A stretch of 64,000 nucleotides of DNA from Malurus cyaneus samueli (Eukaryota > Chordata > Aves > Passeriformes > Maluridae), in contig CM019214.1 of NCBI GenBank assembly GCA_009741485.1, positions 22,714,267-22,778,266 of the forward strand. The letters run 5' to 3'. Each line of letters begins with the position of its first letter. Within the stretch, counting starts at the first letter, position 1. The notes beneath the pieces are model-generated. The model was given only the letters and a program-made list of their open reading frames with translations. It did not search any database and was not told the origin of the DNA. The position numbers and the translations under genes are program-made. Shown piece by piece: positions 38,101 to 51,010 of this stretch.

Positions 38101-41100
38101 TGATGCAAAGGCAATCAGCTTTGGCAAGCAAGAGCTTAAAAAAATTAAAATTCAGAGGCAATAAAGTAGCTCAGCATTTCAGCCTCTCCTTGAGAGTAAA
38201 GCTGCAAGCCATTATTTTGATTCCTTTCCTGTTATATGTAAAATAAACCAGAAATAAAACAGAAAATGTACCTTTAAAAAGGCCCTAATAGCAAGATCGT
38301 AGAAGTTAAATCATGTATATTTATTACAAAGGTTCACAAAGTAAATCTGATAGTGTTGTTGCAAACTGTGCTGGTTGCCAGACAGCTTTTTTTTCCCTTC
38401 TACTTTGGATTGTATCTGTTGTGTGTAAAGGTACACTTTAGATTAGCATGCACTGAGTGATGAATCACGTTATATTTCAGAAAAGCACATATTTTTTCAG
38501 ATGGGTCCATGTTCTGTTTATATCAGAATATCGATGATGTAATTTCTTTCCCTGAGTGATTTTCTCCCAATTCAAATTTTAAATATTTCTATTGTGTAGA
38601 GAGACTAAAAATTGCAGGTGCAGGCAGAGAATTTTTTTTCTGAGGTAAATAAGCATTTTCCATAAGTTCGACATTTGGTTGAGGATTTTCAAGTTCACAC
38701 TTGCTCTTGTGTTATCCATAGTTTGCCCACTCATCACAACAGAGACTTTATATAAGCAATATACATTTCTTTCATAAATGTATCTAAATTTTTGTGATGT
38801 GACCACTATTTTCACATATCAAATATTAGGTACATTATTTTCAGAAAGTAAAGGTTTAGCATGTTCTAAAACTTAAGCATTTGACTGTGTCTCAAGTAGG
38901 AAATCTGAATATTATTAAGTGCTTTACAAAAATTTCTTCTTCTCTCTACAACGGGGCTGTTCATAGTTGACACAAAAAATCATTACTTTCTTTGGGCATT
39001 TTGGAGTCACTTACTTTTACTACATGCTTCATGATATGCCTAAATCTAATGTTTATTAACCTGAAAGAAAATACATTCTTTATTAAGCATTTTGAGGCCC
39101 ACTTATAGAAAAACTGCTGCAAAATAATATTCTTATTAATAAGAATAAGCCACAAGTACCAAATAAACATTCAGATCTTCCCATCTTAGCCCTGAAAATA
39201 GGAATGACACATCTAATTAATTCATTCATTTTTTTACTTCCATTGTATTACCCATGCTGACTTTTTCTCCATGGTAAAACAACATCAGTCTTGCTCATGT
39301 CTCTTCTTTTGGACTTTAAATGCATGGAGCAAGCCTCTAGAGAAGGAAATGACAATGTACAAGGACGTGATTGAATGCATGGAAAGGCTGGGCATGAGAA
39401 GGCATCTCTCCTGTCCTCTCTGCATCTCTGAGGGAGATGCCAGGTGAACACACAAACAGCAGAGCCCTTACAGCTGCTCTCATAGCTGCTTCCCAGGAAA
39501 ACACACCAAATTGATAGATTTGGTACAGAGTGATAGATTGGGGAAGCTGATGCTGAAGGTGAGGAGAGAAGGTCTTGGGTCATGGTCTTGGACTTGGTTC
39601 TCACTCGCACTGAAAGGGACATTTCATAGCCCAAGTCTGAGCCTTGGAGAGGGTCAGCAGAATGCAGACTGTTTGCATGCATAGCAGACCTGAAAGGGAA
39701 TACAGATATTGGGAGATGGAACAAACATGAACATGGTGAGGCACTGCACTGTTTGCCTTTACAGTGGACTGCAGTGGTGACTGTTCATACACGGACACCA
39801 CCACACCATTTTCTAACACTACTCAGAAATCAACTTTCAATTTTCCTGGTTTAAATTTTCTTTAAACATGGGAAAGAATAGCTGTCTCCTGGCTGGAAGT
39901 TTGTTAACCCAGACAGTAATAACATTGCTAACCTCCAGATCTCCAAGGGCAATTAAAAATATGAGCCCTGCAGGATTGGCTGGGTCATGAGAATTTAAGG
40001 ATCCCATATCTGTGATAAAAATCTACTTATTTACAAGATGCTTATAGTGTTTGATTTTATTGAAGACAGCAAGAGTGAAAGAGCACGAGACCTTCTCTCT
40101 CCTTGCTATGCCAAGGCTCTTTCACAGTCAGTGCTTTGTCTAAAAGCTCCCTGCATCTTCCTCTAGATGATAGTCCCAGACTATGCTTTCCATGCTCAGG
40201 GGTGCTGCCTTTTCTTTCTAGCACATCTGCTGCTTCACCTTCTTTCATTCCATTTTATTTATTTATGGATCACCATTAAACACCATCATCTGCTGCAGAG
40301 GTGCCATTGCTTTGGACTGTGTGCTCTTGTCTTGTGGAGAGTGCACTGGGTTTCTTCTGCCTTGTTCCACAATGACATTCTGAGCTCTTCCTTTGCACCA
40401 TCTTAAAGGACAAAAAAGCACCTGAGTCCACTTGCATTTTTCTCTGAGGTTCAGTGCAAACCAGCAAACAGAATCTTGAAACACATTCCTGTGTTTTGGC
40501 ATCCCTGGATAAGCAAATGGAATGTCAAGCTTCTCCTCTACACTACCTGTGCTGCAAATAGTGTTTATTTTGATGACAAGCTGCAAAGTGCAAGAGTATG
40601 TTGTCATAATTGGAAGATCAAAAAGTAGAGGAACTCCAGCATTTTGGCCTTCTCAAGATGCTGCTCACACCAGTAGCTGGTTGTATGGACTAATTACTTC
40701 TGATTACTGTTCTCTGCTGTGTTGCAAAGCAACAAAAAAGATATTGTTCTCTTGCCAGTCCCATTTTATTTGACTGGTTTTTGCCTTTTGGCATAATAAA
40801 AAATAAATATAACAGAATTAGATGCTATGCTGGATATGTTCATTACATTTAATGAAAAATTCTACCTCAGATGTTCTAGAAACTCCAGTTTTGTCACAGC
40901 AACTGCACATAAAGATCCTTCCCCAATATAAGCAACAGTAATTTTTATTTACAGAGTGCACCTTTGAGGAAAATATTACCTTCTTTTCCATTTCTCTCTC
41001 TTTAATGAAAGACCACCTGAAGACAAAAAGGCTAAAATATTTAAAAGGAACTGTCTTTTTTTAATGAACCATGCTGGTTACTTTGTGGTAAGACAATTTC

Positions 41101-42480
41101 AATTATGCAGAAGTCAAGCTTCAGTAAATTCTCAGCTCTTCTAAGTGAGGTAATTATGCAACTTTTCAGGCAGTGATTTTCTGATCCCTGAGAATTGTAT
41201 TTGGATAAATAACCCAAAATAAAGGCTCTCACAAGTGTTGATGGCTGGTTCTGCAGCCATCCCTGAAAATCTAGCAAATGTCATTGCAGAAATGCTTATC
41301 TGAGTACCAAACTGCAAACAAATGCTGCTCAATATTCACAGAACACAGATTTTACATTTGGAATTGATAGCATGCACACAAGAGACATGATTCCAGATGT
41401 TATGCCTATGCAGTTGGTGGAAGAGAAATGTAACATGAACCTCCACAGCCATTCAAATCAGCTCTGAACTGGGCTGTGTGGTTGCAACATAATACTCACA
41501 AACACACATACTTTTTGATATATTGAACTATAGTTTTTGGACCAAAAATGATGACATTGTAGAGGACAAAGGGAAAAAATCTGTAATCAGCAATAAAGAG
41601 ATTTAGTATAAATAAAGATTAACTAGTTTTTAAGAGCTAAAAAAAATATTTCAAAATGCTCTTCTTTACATTGTAATTAGATAAGGTTTAATACCAAACA
41701 GAAATGAGAGACAGTGATTCACTATAACTTACAGGGAGGTAATGTAAACTATGTTCAGATTTAGTCCCAAACAAAGAGCATGTATCTTGTCAAAGACTCA
41801 GTGTTTGGACTAAAGATGCTTCAGAGCAAGAGTCTCAGCTCAAACTTAGAAGTGCTGAAAATTTCCAAGCATTTTGAAGGAGACTCTGAGCCTTGGCAGC
41901 CCAAGTCTGTGATCATCAGCAGCTGTGGCTATTTTGTGAGTTCTGTTATGTCAATACATTGCTATTCATATGAAAACTAAAATTGAAACTTTCTGTCTTA
42001 AAGACCTTTTCAACCTGAGTGATAAAATCCCAGAAGAGCAAGCCAGTACAGAAAATCTGATCTCTTGAGGAGTTGACTCAGGATTGTGGGATGTTCCACA
42101 ATTAAAAATCAGTTGCCCTGATGCAATGTATAGAAGATAGAAAGTAGCCAAGACTGCAGTAGCCAATAAACTCCCCACTCTAAAACACACCCAAGGCTAT
42201 ATTGCATCCATTTTTCTGCCCAACAGATAGAGGCAACAGTGATTCTGCACACAGAACAGCCAAGAATTGGCAGCAAGAGCTGGAGCAGGTACCAGGAGCA
42301 GCTGCCAGAGTCACCCATGGTGCCAGCAACCTCACTGTGCCTGTGTCAGAGGGACCCTGATGGGCCACACTGGTTGCACCAGAACAACCACAGTCTGCTC
42401 CCACAGCCCACTCACTTGTGGCCAGGGAGTGGAAGAAGGTGAAGCAAATTGTAGACAAACCAAAAGAAGTAGGAAAGAGC
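35175..42480. other. Long unique non-coding stretch
   Basis: No exon, RNA gene or repeat family recognised across about 7.3 kb. A short A run lies at 35225-35245. A tandem 'agaggagaccatc' duplication lies near 36205-36235. The 158-codon minus-strand frame at 39248-39724 has no recognised domain and is not called as a gene. Confidence 0.5.
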
Positions 42481-42548
42481 TGAAATGTGTTTTGTGTGCC
42501 ACAATAACCAATAATGAAATGTGTTTTGTGTGCCACCATAACCAATAA
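42481..42548 (+). repeat. 34-bp tandem duplication carrying CCAAT
   Basis: Two adjacent 34-base units (42481-42514 and 42515-42548) differ at a single position (CCACAATAACC versus CCACCATAACC). Each ends with ACCAATAA, so the plus strand carries two CCAAT words, and an ATAAAAGG word follows about 20 bases after the second unit. This spacing recalls a promoter or a retroviral U3 region. No LTR ends or internal sequence were identified, so only the duplication itself is firm. Confidence 0.93.
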
Positions 42549-43536
42549 TACAGCACTGTATGTAAGAGACATAAAAGGTACTCACAGACTCTGGGAGAAA
42601 AGCATTGTATACAACCTCATAAAAGGGAGATGTGGGAAAAGTCAAGAAACAGAAGCCATATTGCTCCCCATATTTGGAAGCAGCTCACAAGAAATATCAG
42701 CTGAGAGTCTACTCAGGCAAGGAACAGTTCTCCCCCCTTGTTTTCCACTTGCAAGGAAAACTGCAGTGGTCTACTACGTACAGAGCACCCTAATCCTTTG
42801 CAAAACCAAAACATTATTTCAGCTGTGCAGTGTATGTGACCACCCTGAGATGGTAAAAGTACATTCCTCCAAATTTCCTCTCTTTTTTTCTCTTCCTCTC
42901 CCACACTCACAGCCACATTGTCCCACCATGCCTTCACACCAGCTTTGGGGCTCACTGGACCTTCCACAAACCAATCCAATTCATTAGCACAGTAAAAACT
43001 TGACCAGATGGATTTTGTTGGGAGAAGAGAGGGGAAGTGATGAGCTAACTCAAATCACAGGCAGTCTCGCTAGATTCAAGTCAGGGGAAGTGACAGGATT
43101 AGGATGAGAGCAGAATTTGCCATTTTTGACAGTGGGAGTTTAAATTCAGCTCTTTCTCTCCGCTGAAAGCCTCAGATAACCCACGTGAAGTAACTGAGTT
43201 ACACTCAGCTCTAAAACTCAGCCACTGCTTTCACTCTGAGCCAAGTGACTCAAGACTTAGCTTGTGTTTCTACTCCATATCAAAAGCATTCAACTCTGAA
43301 GCTAAACCAGGATTACCTTGACTGCAAGACCAGCTTTCAGCAGTGAGTGGCCTCCTCATCAGTTAGCAAAATCAGGCTTACATTTTGTGTAGTCTTTGAT
43401 TCCTGCACACTTTTATTCTTGATTACATAGGGGCCAGCAGGCTTCCTCTTGCCCAGGTGGCTTTAAGTCTCATCTGGAAACCTCAGAGTCAATTGTCTTC
43501 TAGTGGAAGACAATGGCCTAGAAAGTCTCTCAATTC
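42549..43536. other. Unique non-coding stretch
   Basis: Contains the ATAAAAGG word near 42572 and a pyrimidine-rich patch at 42877-42905. The plus-strand frame at 42514-42987 (157 codons) starts inside the tandem duplication and shows no known domain. Confidence 0.45.
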
Positions 43537-43552
43537 CCATGGAATTCCATGG
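43537..43552. repeat. Perfect 16-bp palindrome
   Basis: CCATGGAATTCCATGG reads identically on both strands. It is bounded by non-complementary bases on each side and lies about 60 bases upstream of the CATC microsatellite. Confidence 0.95.
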
Positions 43553-43610
43553 TATCCCAATACCATACCTTGAGTGTTTGCAGTTACCTGGTCTGCAGCT
43601 TGGAGGCAAC

Positions 43611-43672
43611 CATCCATCCATCCATCCATCCATCCATCCATCCATCCATCCATCCATCCATCCATCCATCCA
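43611..43672. repeat. (CATC)n tetranucleotide microsatellite
   Basis: Sixty-two bases of perfect CATC/ATCC repeat, about fifteen and a half units, without interruption. Its purity suggests it is likely to vary in length between individuals. It produces meaningless SIHP-type or MDGW-type peptide repeats when translated. Confidence 0.98.
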
Positions 43673-45100
43673 AGGCCCTCAATTCTCTCTGTGCTTGCCT
43701 TTAGTCAAAGCTGGCACTGCATTGATTGATACCATCACATCCCAGCCCCAGTGTTTTGCACAGAGGTGCAAAACCTGCCCCCTTTTAATTACTCAACATT
43801 TTTACAAAGAATTCGCAAGGTTTTAAGCCTTGAGGAAAAATGAACACTGCTTTTTAACAGATAGATAAAACAGTGTCTTCGTGTTTTGCTGGAATTCCCC
43901 TGCTTGTTGAAACGACACCCACTAGAGATGAACTGAAGAGATCTCCTGCTAATGGAGACCTTTCTGCTCAGCAGCACAGCCTACATGGGCTGAGTTTGCA
44001 TCAGCTTTTGACATCACTTCCCACGGACAATCTACACAACAGCAAAACCTTCAAGGCATTTAGTGGCTCAAGTTGAGCAAATCCAAAAGCCCAGCTCGAA
44101 CGCTGGGGTCAGAGCTGCAGCTCTCACCAGGCTTAGGCAGGAAGGAATTTTGTGGCAGAGGGTAACTCCTCCCTCTCTGCAGGAGAGAGCTCTCCCGGAG
44201 ATAACGCACAAACCATGGCGTGAGCTTCCTCGGGAACTTTACTGACCACATCAAACCACACTTTTTTTTTAAATTTTTTTTTTACCTTGCTCTCGCTAAA
44301 GTAAACACATATCACCATTTAAAACAGGAAAAGAAAAACCACTGTAAAAAGCCTAGCTACCTTATTAAGCCAAATCACCATACTGAAACATAACACCTGC
44401 CCCAAAGGAGAATGGGCCCCCATGACCGATTTCTGTCACCAAACACCCAAGTGTAAATACTCTGATATTACAGAGATGAAGGAGAGACAAGAAAGAGCTT
44501 CCTGCAATATCTCTGCATTGCAATGTACTTGCATGGTCAGATTTGAAAGGATGTGCATCTGCCTATCTGTGAGATTCTCACTCAACATAAGCATCCCTAA
44601 GTTTTAAGAAAGCACACAAACCACACAGCGATCACAAGCCAGGCTAATAACATTTTGCCTTGAAAAGGGGTGCTTTGAAATGGTCATTTTCTGTGCACAA
44701 GTGGAATGACCAGTGTTCTTCCCTAGTGCACTCTGGAGAAAATACAAACCCTTTCTCTGACAATGCAGAATTTACACCCAATGGGAAAAACGTTATGCTT
44801 CACCAAGTTCTACTTAATACACTAAAATAAAACTAGTCTCCTTTGTTTGCTCATGGATGATGAGGCAATTTCTGCTTCGAAAGCAAAATAGGGGCTTTTG
44901 TTTGAAAAAATAAATTGCCATATTAATGGATGAATGACATAATGAGAAGACTGGAGATTACCATATGAATTCTTATCCTTGGGAAGGTTTGTATCAGATT
45001 GAGCAAGAGCAAGTAAAAAAGAAATACCCTTCTTAATTTGTTATTGGAAAATTAAGAGTTTATACTGTTTAGGTTTTCCTTTTCTTGGTTTTGTTTCTGG
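43673..45100. other. Unique non-coding stretch
   Basis: No gene recognised. A T/A run lies at about 44262-44283. A few CpGs occur near 44095-44220 within overlapping short frames on both strands. Confidence 0.5.
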
Positions 45101-45140
45101 GTGTTTTTTTTTTCTTTTTTGGTTTTTGGTTTTAGTTATT
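45101..45140. repeat. T-rich GGTTTT low-complexity tract
   Basis: T runs broken by GG, the reverse complement of the AAAACC-type tracts at 19.5 kb and 5.45 kb. No element body is attached. Confidence 0.75.
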
Positions 45141-48100
45141 TTTATCTGCTGCAGCTGCATATAGGAGTTTCTTGCTTTCTGTTGACATGTGTTGACTTTT
45201 GCTAATGGATTTGTATAGCCATACTCTGTCAACACATCAGTATTACTCAGTGTTTCAAGAAACGGACTGACTGAGACTTGGAGACACATTCAGGGACATT
45301 TTAAGTCAAACCTCCAAATGCTTTTAAGAAACCATATCTGAAAGCTCCCTTCCAAGACACTGGAATGTGAAGTATGTGGGAAATGTTATCTTATTGGCCT
45401 CATGTCTGCCAGTGATTGTGAAACAGCTTCACTTTTCTGGGAAAAAACAACCATGATTCCAGGCAAAGAGAGATTCATGTAAGCTTGTTAAAAGCTTTAG
45501 GAAATACAAATAACATTGAATCTGGAGAAAATCTATAATGCTCCATCACGTGAAGAAAGGATTGGTGTGAAAAGATTGACATTTTAATCTCTTCACATAA
45601 AAACACGTAGAAAAAAAAGGTAGATCTAGTACAGCTTGTTGGACCTAATTAATCTTTAGATCATATGTTCTCAATATGGTCTGTCTTCCCTGGAGATAAC
45701 AGAGCATTTCCATGGTGGTGTGTCACATAGCCAGGTGTGAGAGAAGAATCAGATGCTGAACCATGGTGGCCAGATTTGTCTTGCACTGCAGTCCCTGGAG
45801 CAAACCACCGTGGGAGGTGTGTGCAACCTTGACTCCGGATGCTCAGCACACATGGAAGCTCTCATCCAGCCTGTGGGCCTCTCCAAGGAAATGAATGCAG
45901 TCCTGCACACACTTAAAACTAGAAATTAAATTATGTTTACTTCTCAGGTCTTCATTTCAGTCGCTTCAGGTGGTCCCAGAGAAGGCTGTAGCAGGTACAT
46001 CCATTCTGTCATGCAGTGCTTGTGAAGAGACACCAGGTGTGGAGTGAGGGTTGAGGGTTACCATTCTTCCCTCTGGAGACTCACAGCATCTTTCATCACA
46101 GAAGAGGCAGATTTCCCTGACAGACACTCAAGCAAATACTTTTGTACAAGTATTTCCTTTTCAGACTGGGTGTAAAGCAAAAAACAGTGAGATTTTTTTT
46201 TTCTCCGAGAGATAACACAGGTCTTAAATGAAATGAGCTTGTCTCTGGGCATGATTTTAAGGTTCTCTTAATATTTACACAACCAAGTAAAAATGATGTT
46301 ATCCTGTAGAGCTATTTCCATGTCAGTAGTCTGATCTTTTCAGTGGTGTTAGGAGATAATTTGGGAAGTTTCCAGAGTTTACCTTGACAATCATGTTAAG
46401 CTCCCTATCAGCTACACAATGTCAATACACAATGCATTACATATATGCTGGTTGCTGGCCAGCTGGCATTTTAAATGAGTAGTTCAGGGAAAAGCAATTT
46501 TGGTGAGGGCTGACCACAGCTGGCTTGACATTAAACTAAATTTTCAGGATTTAGCATTGCCAAGCCTCCAGAGACTTAAAGGCTTACTTAACATTATTTT
46601 AAACTTTGACTGTCTCAACAGCTTCAGTAAATAAAGACAGTGTGAGGGATCCTGGCACGTCAAATCCCTGTAACTCTGTGCATTTTATTTGCTTATTGAA
46701 TACATGTATTTTATACTAGATCTGGTTTTTGTACAATGATTTGAGTTTTATTTTTATTCTTGTGACAATGTAAGTATGGTAGCTGAACTGCATCCTTGAA
46801 CACATGTGACCACCACATAATGTAAATATTGCCAAATGCTGCCTCTTGGCCTTTGGAAGACCATGAGGTGTATAAATCCACAGTAAAAAATGTAGTGATG
46901 CAATGTAACTAAGCTTGTGGTACACAAAAAAAGTCTGAAGTTGTCAGAAAGTAATAATTGATAAATCAGAAGGTAGGATGATTTAATCACTGTTGTCACA
47001 CATGGATGTTTCAGTCCCATATATACCAATACATTTTTCAGTAATTTGCGATATGTCCCTGCAGCAAATAGTAATTGAAACACAGTTATAGATCACTGTT
47101 TTCTGGTAGGTATTCTGGAAGTAATTTTAGCTTCAGCTTAATTTTATTTAATTTTTTTTTATGAAAAGTCCTATTTGAAATCATTTGAGTGGAATATATC
47201 AAAGTACAGTGTTGATAGAGACATAACATTGTTATAACTTTAAAGTAGCATTCCTGCATTTTAAAAAACCTTCTGTAAGTCATAAAATATTGGAAGAAAA
47301 TCAGAACTCTATTTCTTATAGAAATAAACTGTTCATAAACAGTTCAGTACAGCTCTTGGTGCATCATGTTCTAATTGCCTCTGGTGAGCAATAATATTTA
47401 AAAGACTTCCAAATAAAAACACTTTTCTCTCCTACGCAGTTTATATCTTCAAATGTTAACTGATCCTCTTAAACTATTAAAAGGAGATTTTTGAAAAACT
47501 GTTGTCCTTATCTACAGACTGAGAAACAGGCACATCTTCCAGTTAATCAACAACCAAGCTTTGACAAGAACTCAGAAATTCTAAGATCAGAACTTGGCAG
47601 ATGCCTCCTGTGCAAAAGGATGGGACAGAAAAAAAAATTTGAAGAACATATCTGAAAATATATTTCAAACATATTCAGCTGCAGATAAACATGACTAAGA
47701 AAGCAATTACAACTAAGGCATATCAACAGTTTATACTGATAATTAAAGTGTGCCTTATGATTTGCTTTCCCAACACTGCATCATAAGAACTCACAAAAAT
47801 CAGTATATTGTCATTTAGTTAAAGAGAGCCTTAATTATGACTTTTCCTAACTTTCAAATCTTGACACCTGATATTTTAATATTCCTATTCCAAAATCTTA
47901 TTGTGTAACATGAGTAGAGAAGTAGAAGTGGTTACTTCAAGAAATTACTGATGCAAAGGAACTGTCAAGATTTTAAAATATGCAGTAATTTGCCTTCATT
48001 GGAATAGCCATAAAAATTTCACAGAAGAATAAAAGTTGAATCAATTCTCGTGTGGGTGTCCAGACATATCAAAAACAACTAGTTGAAGAAGAACTCCTTC

Positions 48101-50749
48101 AGCCCATTCCTCCTTCCAGTTGGATCTTCACTCCAGGAGGAAGCTGGGTGATCACTGATGAAGATTCTGCTTCCCCTCAAAGGCGCAATGTGTTGCAGTC
48201 TCAGGCATGAAATAGAGTAGCTGGAATAACTGGAATTTTAGAATGTCTCTTAGAGTAGGTCATGTGCTTGTGCAGAGTTGGTATGGTTGCAGTTTCATAC
48301 TGCAAAAGGTTTTCTGACTTCCTCAGTAACTTCCTTGAGAAAGCAATATTGGGAAAACAACAAACGGGCTTTTTAGTTTTTGCAAGCTTGATTTAGCTGT
48401 GAAAAATAAGGAGGAGAACCAAGAGGCAGTGTCAAGGTACAATACTCTCTGATCAGTCTATTTTTAAACTTATGCACAAAGAGGGTTTAATGTTTAATAG
48501 CACTTTTATTTGATGCTAGGATTTTGATTTAGCAGAGAGATGCAACAATGTGATGGAATCACTATACAAACACAATATAGTAATTGCAACATAGAACTGG
48601 ATCAGAATACACATGTTATTATCATTTCCAGTCTTCAAGTGGATACTTTCGTGATGTTTGGCACCCTCAGTCTCGGGGAAGGAATGCACAGGTTGGAGCC
48701 AGTTCAAGCACGTTGTTCTCTGTGATGTTCATTTTATTGATCTGTCAGTTCTCATGCTCTGTGCTAAGCAATGGATATCCTTTCCCCACACTGGTCTTGC
48801 TAACTCAAGAAGACAGTCACACTTTTTAAATTAACTCAGGGAAAACTCAGTGTGTCAGCTGATCCACTCAACCAATCCAGGCTGTTATCAAAGCAAAGGC
48901 CACCCTACTTTGTGTGGAGATGAATTCAGCTGATGTGCAATAGCTGTGGTCACTCCCTGCATTCTTCCCTGAGCTTCATGAGCCCATCACTTGCTTTCTG
49001 AGCCTTCCATTGTGGGGTTGGTCCATCAGTCTCAAGCAGATGATGCCAAAGAACTCATCAGAGATTATCAGCAATTGCTCCACAGACCACAGCTAACACT
49101 TGAAACAACAGAATTGCTCTAATGCTACAAAACCAATTCCAAAAAGAAGGGTCAGGTTTCACTTAAAAGTGATTTTGCTTGTTATTCTGGGGCATGGGAA
49201 GCAGAGAGGGAGACATGTAAAAGGCAAACACCCTTCTCCCCTGTCCAGAGAATAGCCTTTTTTCTAAAATAAAGTAGAGAAATAATTGCACAGAATCATT
49301 TTCCTTTTTCCCCTTCTTTTTTTTTCCCACTGCGCTGGGCTTTGGAGGGCCAAAATGGAGCACCTGGGCACACTGTGCTGCTCACCCAGCTTTCAGAAAG
49401 CGTGATTTATGCATCACAGTCTCCTCAGATATCACACAAATAGTAGAATCTTACTTTGGTGGATCTTATACAGCAGCTTGCCCAGAGGAAATCCTTTAGA
49501 AAGAGGATGGAAACCCATGCTCTCACATTTGCCAAGGTTGAGACTGACCAACCCAATATTTGGGTTTATAGACAGAGAGCCAGAAGAAAACACACAAGTA
49601 AAGCATTTTGGGTTGGACCAAAATTAATTAAATACTTCTCTTTTCTTGCCAAATAAAGCAAGAAACAGAAGGTAGATTTGAATGTTTTCCATGCTCTCTA
49701 AAAAAAAAAAAAGTCCCCTTATTGTTTTTGAAAGGAATTTGCAAAAAAAAGTACAAAAGTACACAAGGTTTAATAAGTGCAGAAAGCTGTTGGACGATAG
49801 CTGTAACTATTTTATATTTTCTGCCCAGGACTTAGAAGATCCAGGTGCATCTCATTCTCTGCCTGTGGCTGTTTGGACTCACATCCCCCACCTCCAAAAA
49901 GAGGATTTTAACCACCAAACCATAGAATAAATGTTAGATTGCTCCCCTTCTGCTGCAGTCTCTTCAGCTTTGGTCATGCTCAGTGTTTTCAGCCGGAAGC
50001 AGACGAGAACAGCACCTTGGGCTGTTGGTAGGAGTGTTAAGGTGGTGTGGCCATGGGGCTATGAGGAAATCCCAGCCCCAGGATGTGTCTGTCCCTAGCT
50101 CTGCTGCAGCTGAAGGACTGTGCCAGGTGTGAGGCACCCCAGTTCCAGTTCCTGGCCAGCTGCCCCTCTAATCAAGTGCAGAGAGCAGATCTGTAACCTT
50201 AGGAGAGCAAAAACCTCTGAATTACACAACAGAATTGTTCAGAGGTGTGGTGTTAGGGGCACAAAAAGGGTTTGAATCCAGCTGTCCCAGATAAAGAATG
50301 AGCTGGTTCAAAGGGACGTTCAACCATTTTGTTGGCTTAGATCCATTTTTAATAACCAAAAGCAATGATCCTGTTCACCTTCAATTCATAACTCTTTTTT
50401 TCCACAAAACCATGTTTTTCAGAAAATCCTTGAAAAAAAGAGCAATTTCCTCCAGCTCTCTGCCTGGCATTGTGCTGATATGCAAAATCATATTATACAA
50501 TGCAATAGAGCAGAATATCTGATGGAGAAAAGAACCATAATGACAGCTGCTTTATAAGCTTCTCCTGATAAATATGAATGGTTAATATAGGAATGTATAT
50601 ATATGTCCTAGCTGTCTTCTATCTGGGAGAATATTGACCTGATAGAAATTTCACAAAACCTGAATATTGCTATTCTTCTGCATTGTTATCAAGTTAATTA
50701 GGGAATAGGGTAATTCTCCCATTGCAATTCTTCCATCTGTTTCTGCCTT
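45141..50749. other. Long AT-rich unique non-coding stretch
   Basis: No exon or repeat family recognised in about 5.6 kb. Composition becomes markedly AT-rich around 46.6-48.0 kb. All frames are short and without motifs. Confidence 0.5.
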
Positions 50750-51010
50750 ACCAGTTTCATATGTTATGAAAATGCGCCAGACAGCAGCTCCATCCAATAT
50801 GTTTCATGTTCACAGTATATGTATGAAAGACGGTTTAGTATCAGCAATTAAGCATTTACTGGCCTTCATTTTAGCTCAATATTTCTTCTGTGGAGGGGAA
50901 AAGCTCCAGCTCCTGAACGATTTGTTACAGTGATTCTGCAGCACGCATACGGCATAAGGAAAATTGCATTTCGGCCCCACACTGGGGCGTGCCAGTAAAT
51001 TGCTAAATGA
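50750..51010. promoter_or_regulatory. Candidate conserved non-coding element
   Basis: Unique sequence of about 260 bases that retains around eight CpGs (near 50774, 50830, 50919, 50945-50951, 50973 and 50989) although its neighbours have almost none. It also carries homeodomain/POU-like AT words such as TTGCATTT, GATGCATATAA and CAATTAAGC. Such a mix is typical of constrained enhancers, but no conservation data can be seen from one sequence. It is an inference only. Confidence 0.22.

Noticed and set aside
39248..39724. 158-codon minus-strand frame as a gene
   Set aside because: No domain, signal or splice context was recognised, an overlapping frame lies in another phase, and the composition is ordinary.
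43463..43826. MDGW-type or SIHP-type repeat peptides
   Set aside because: They are translations of the CATC microsatellite.
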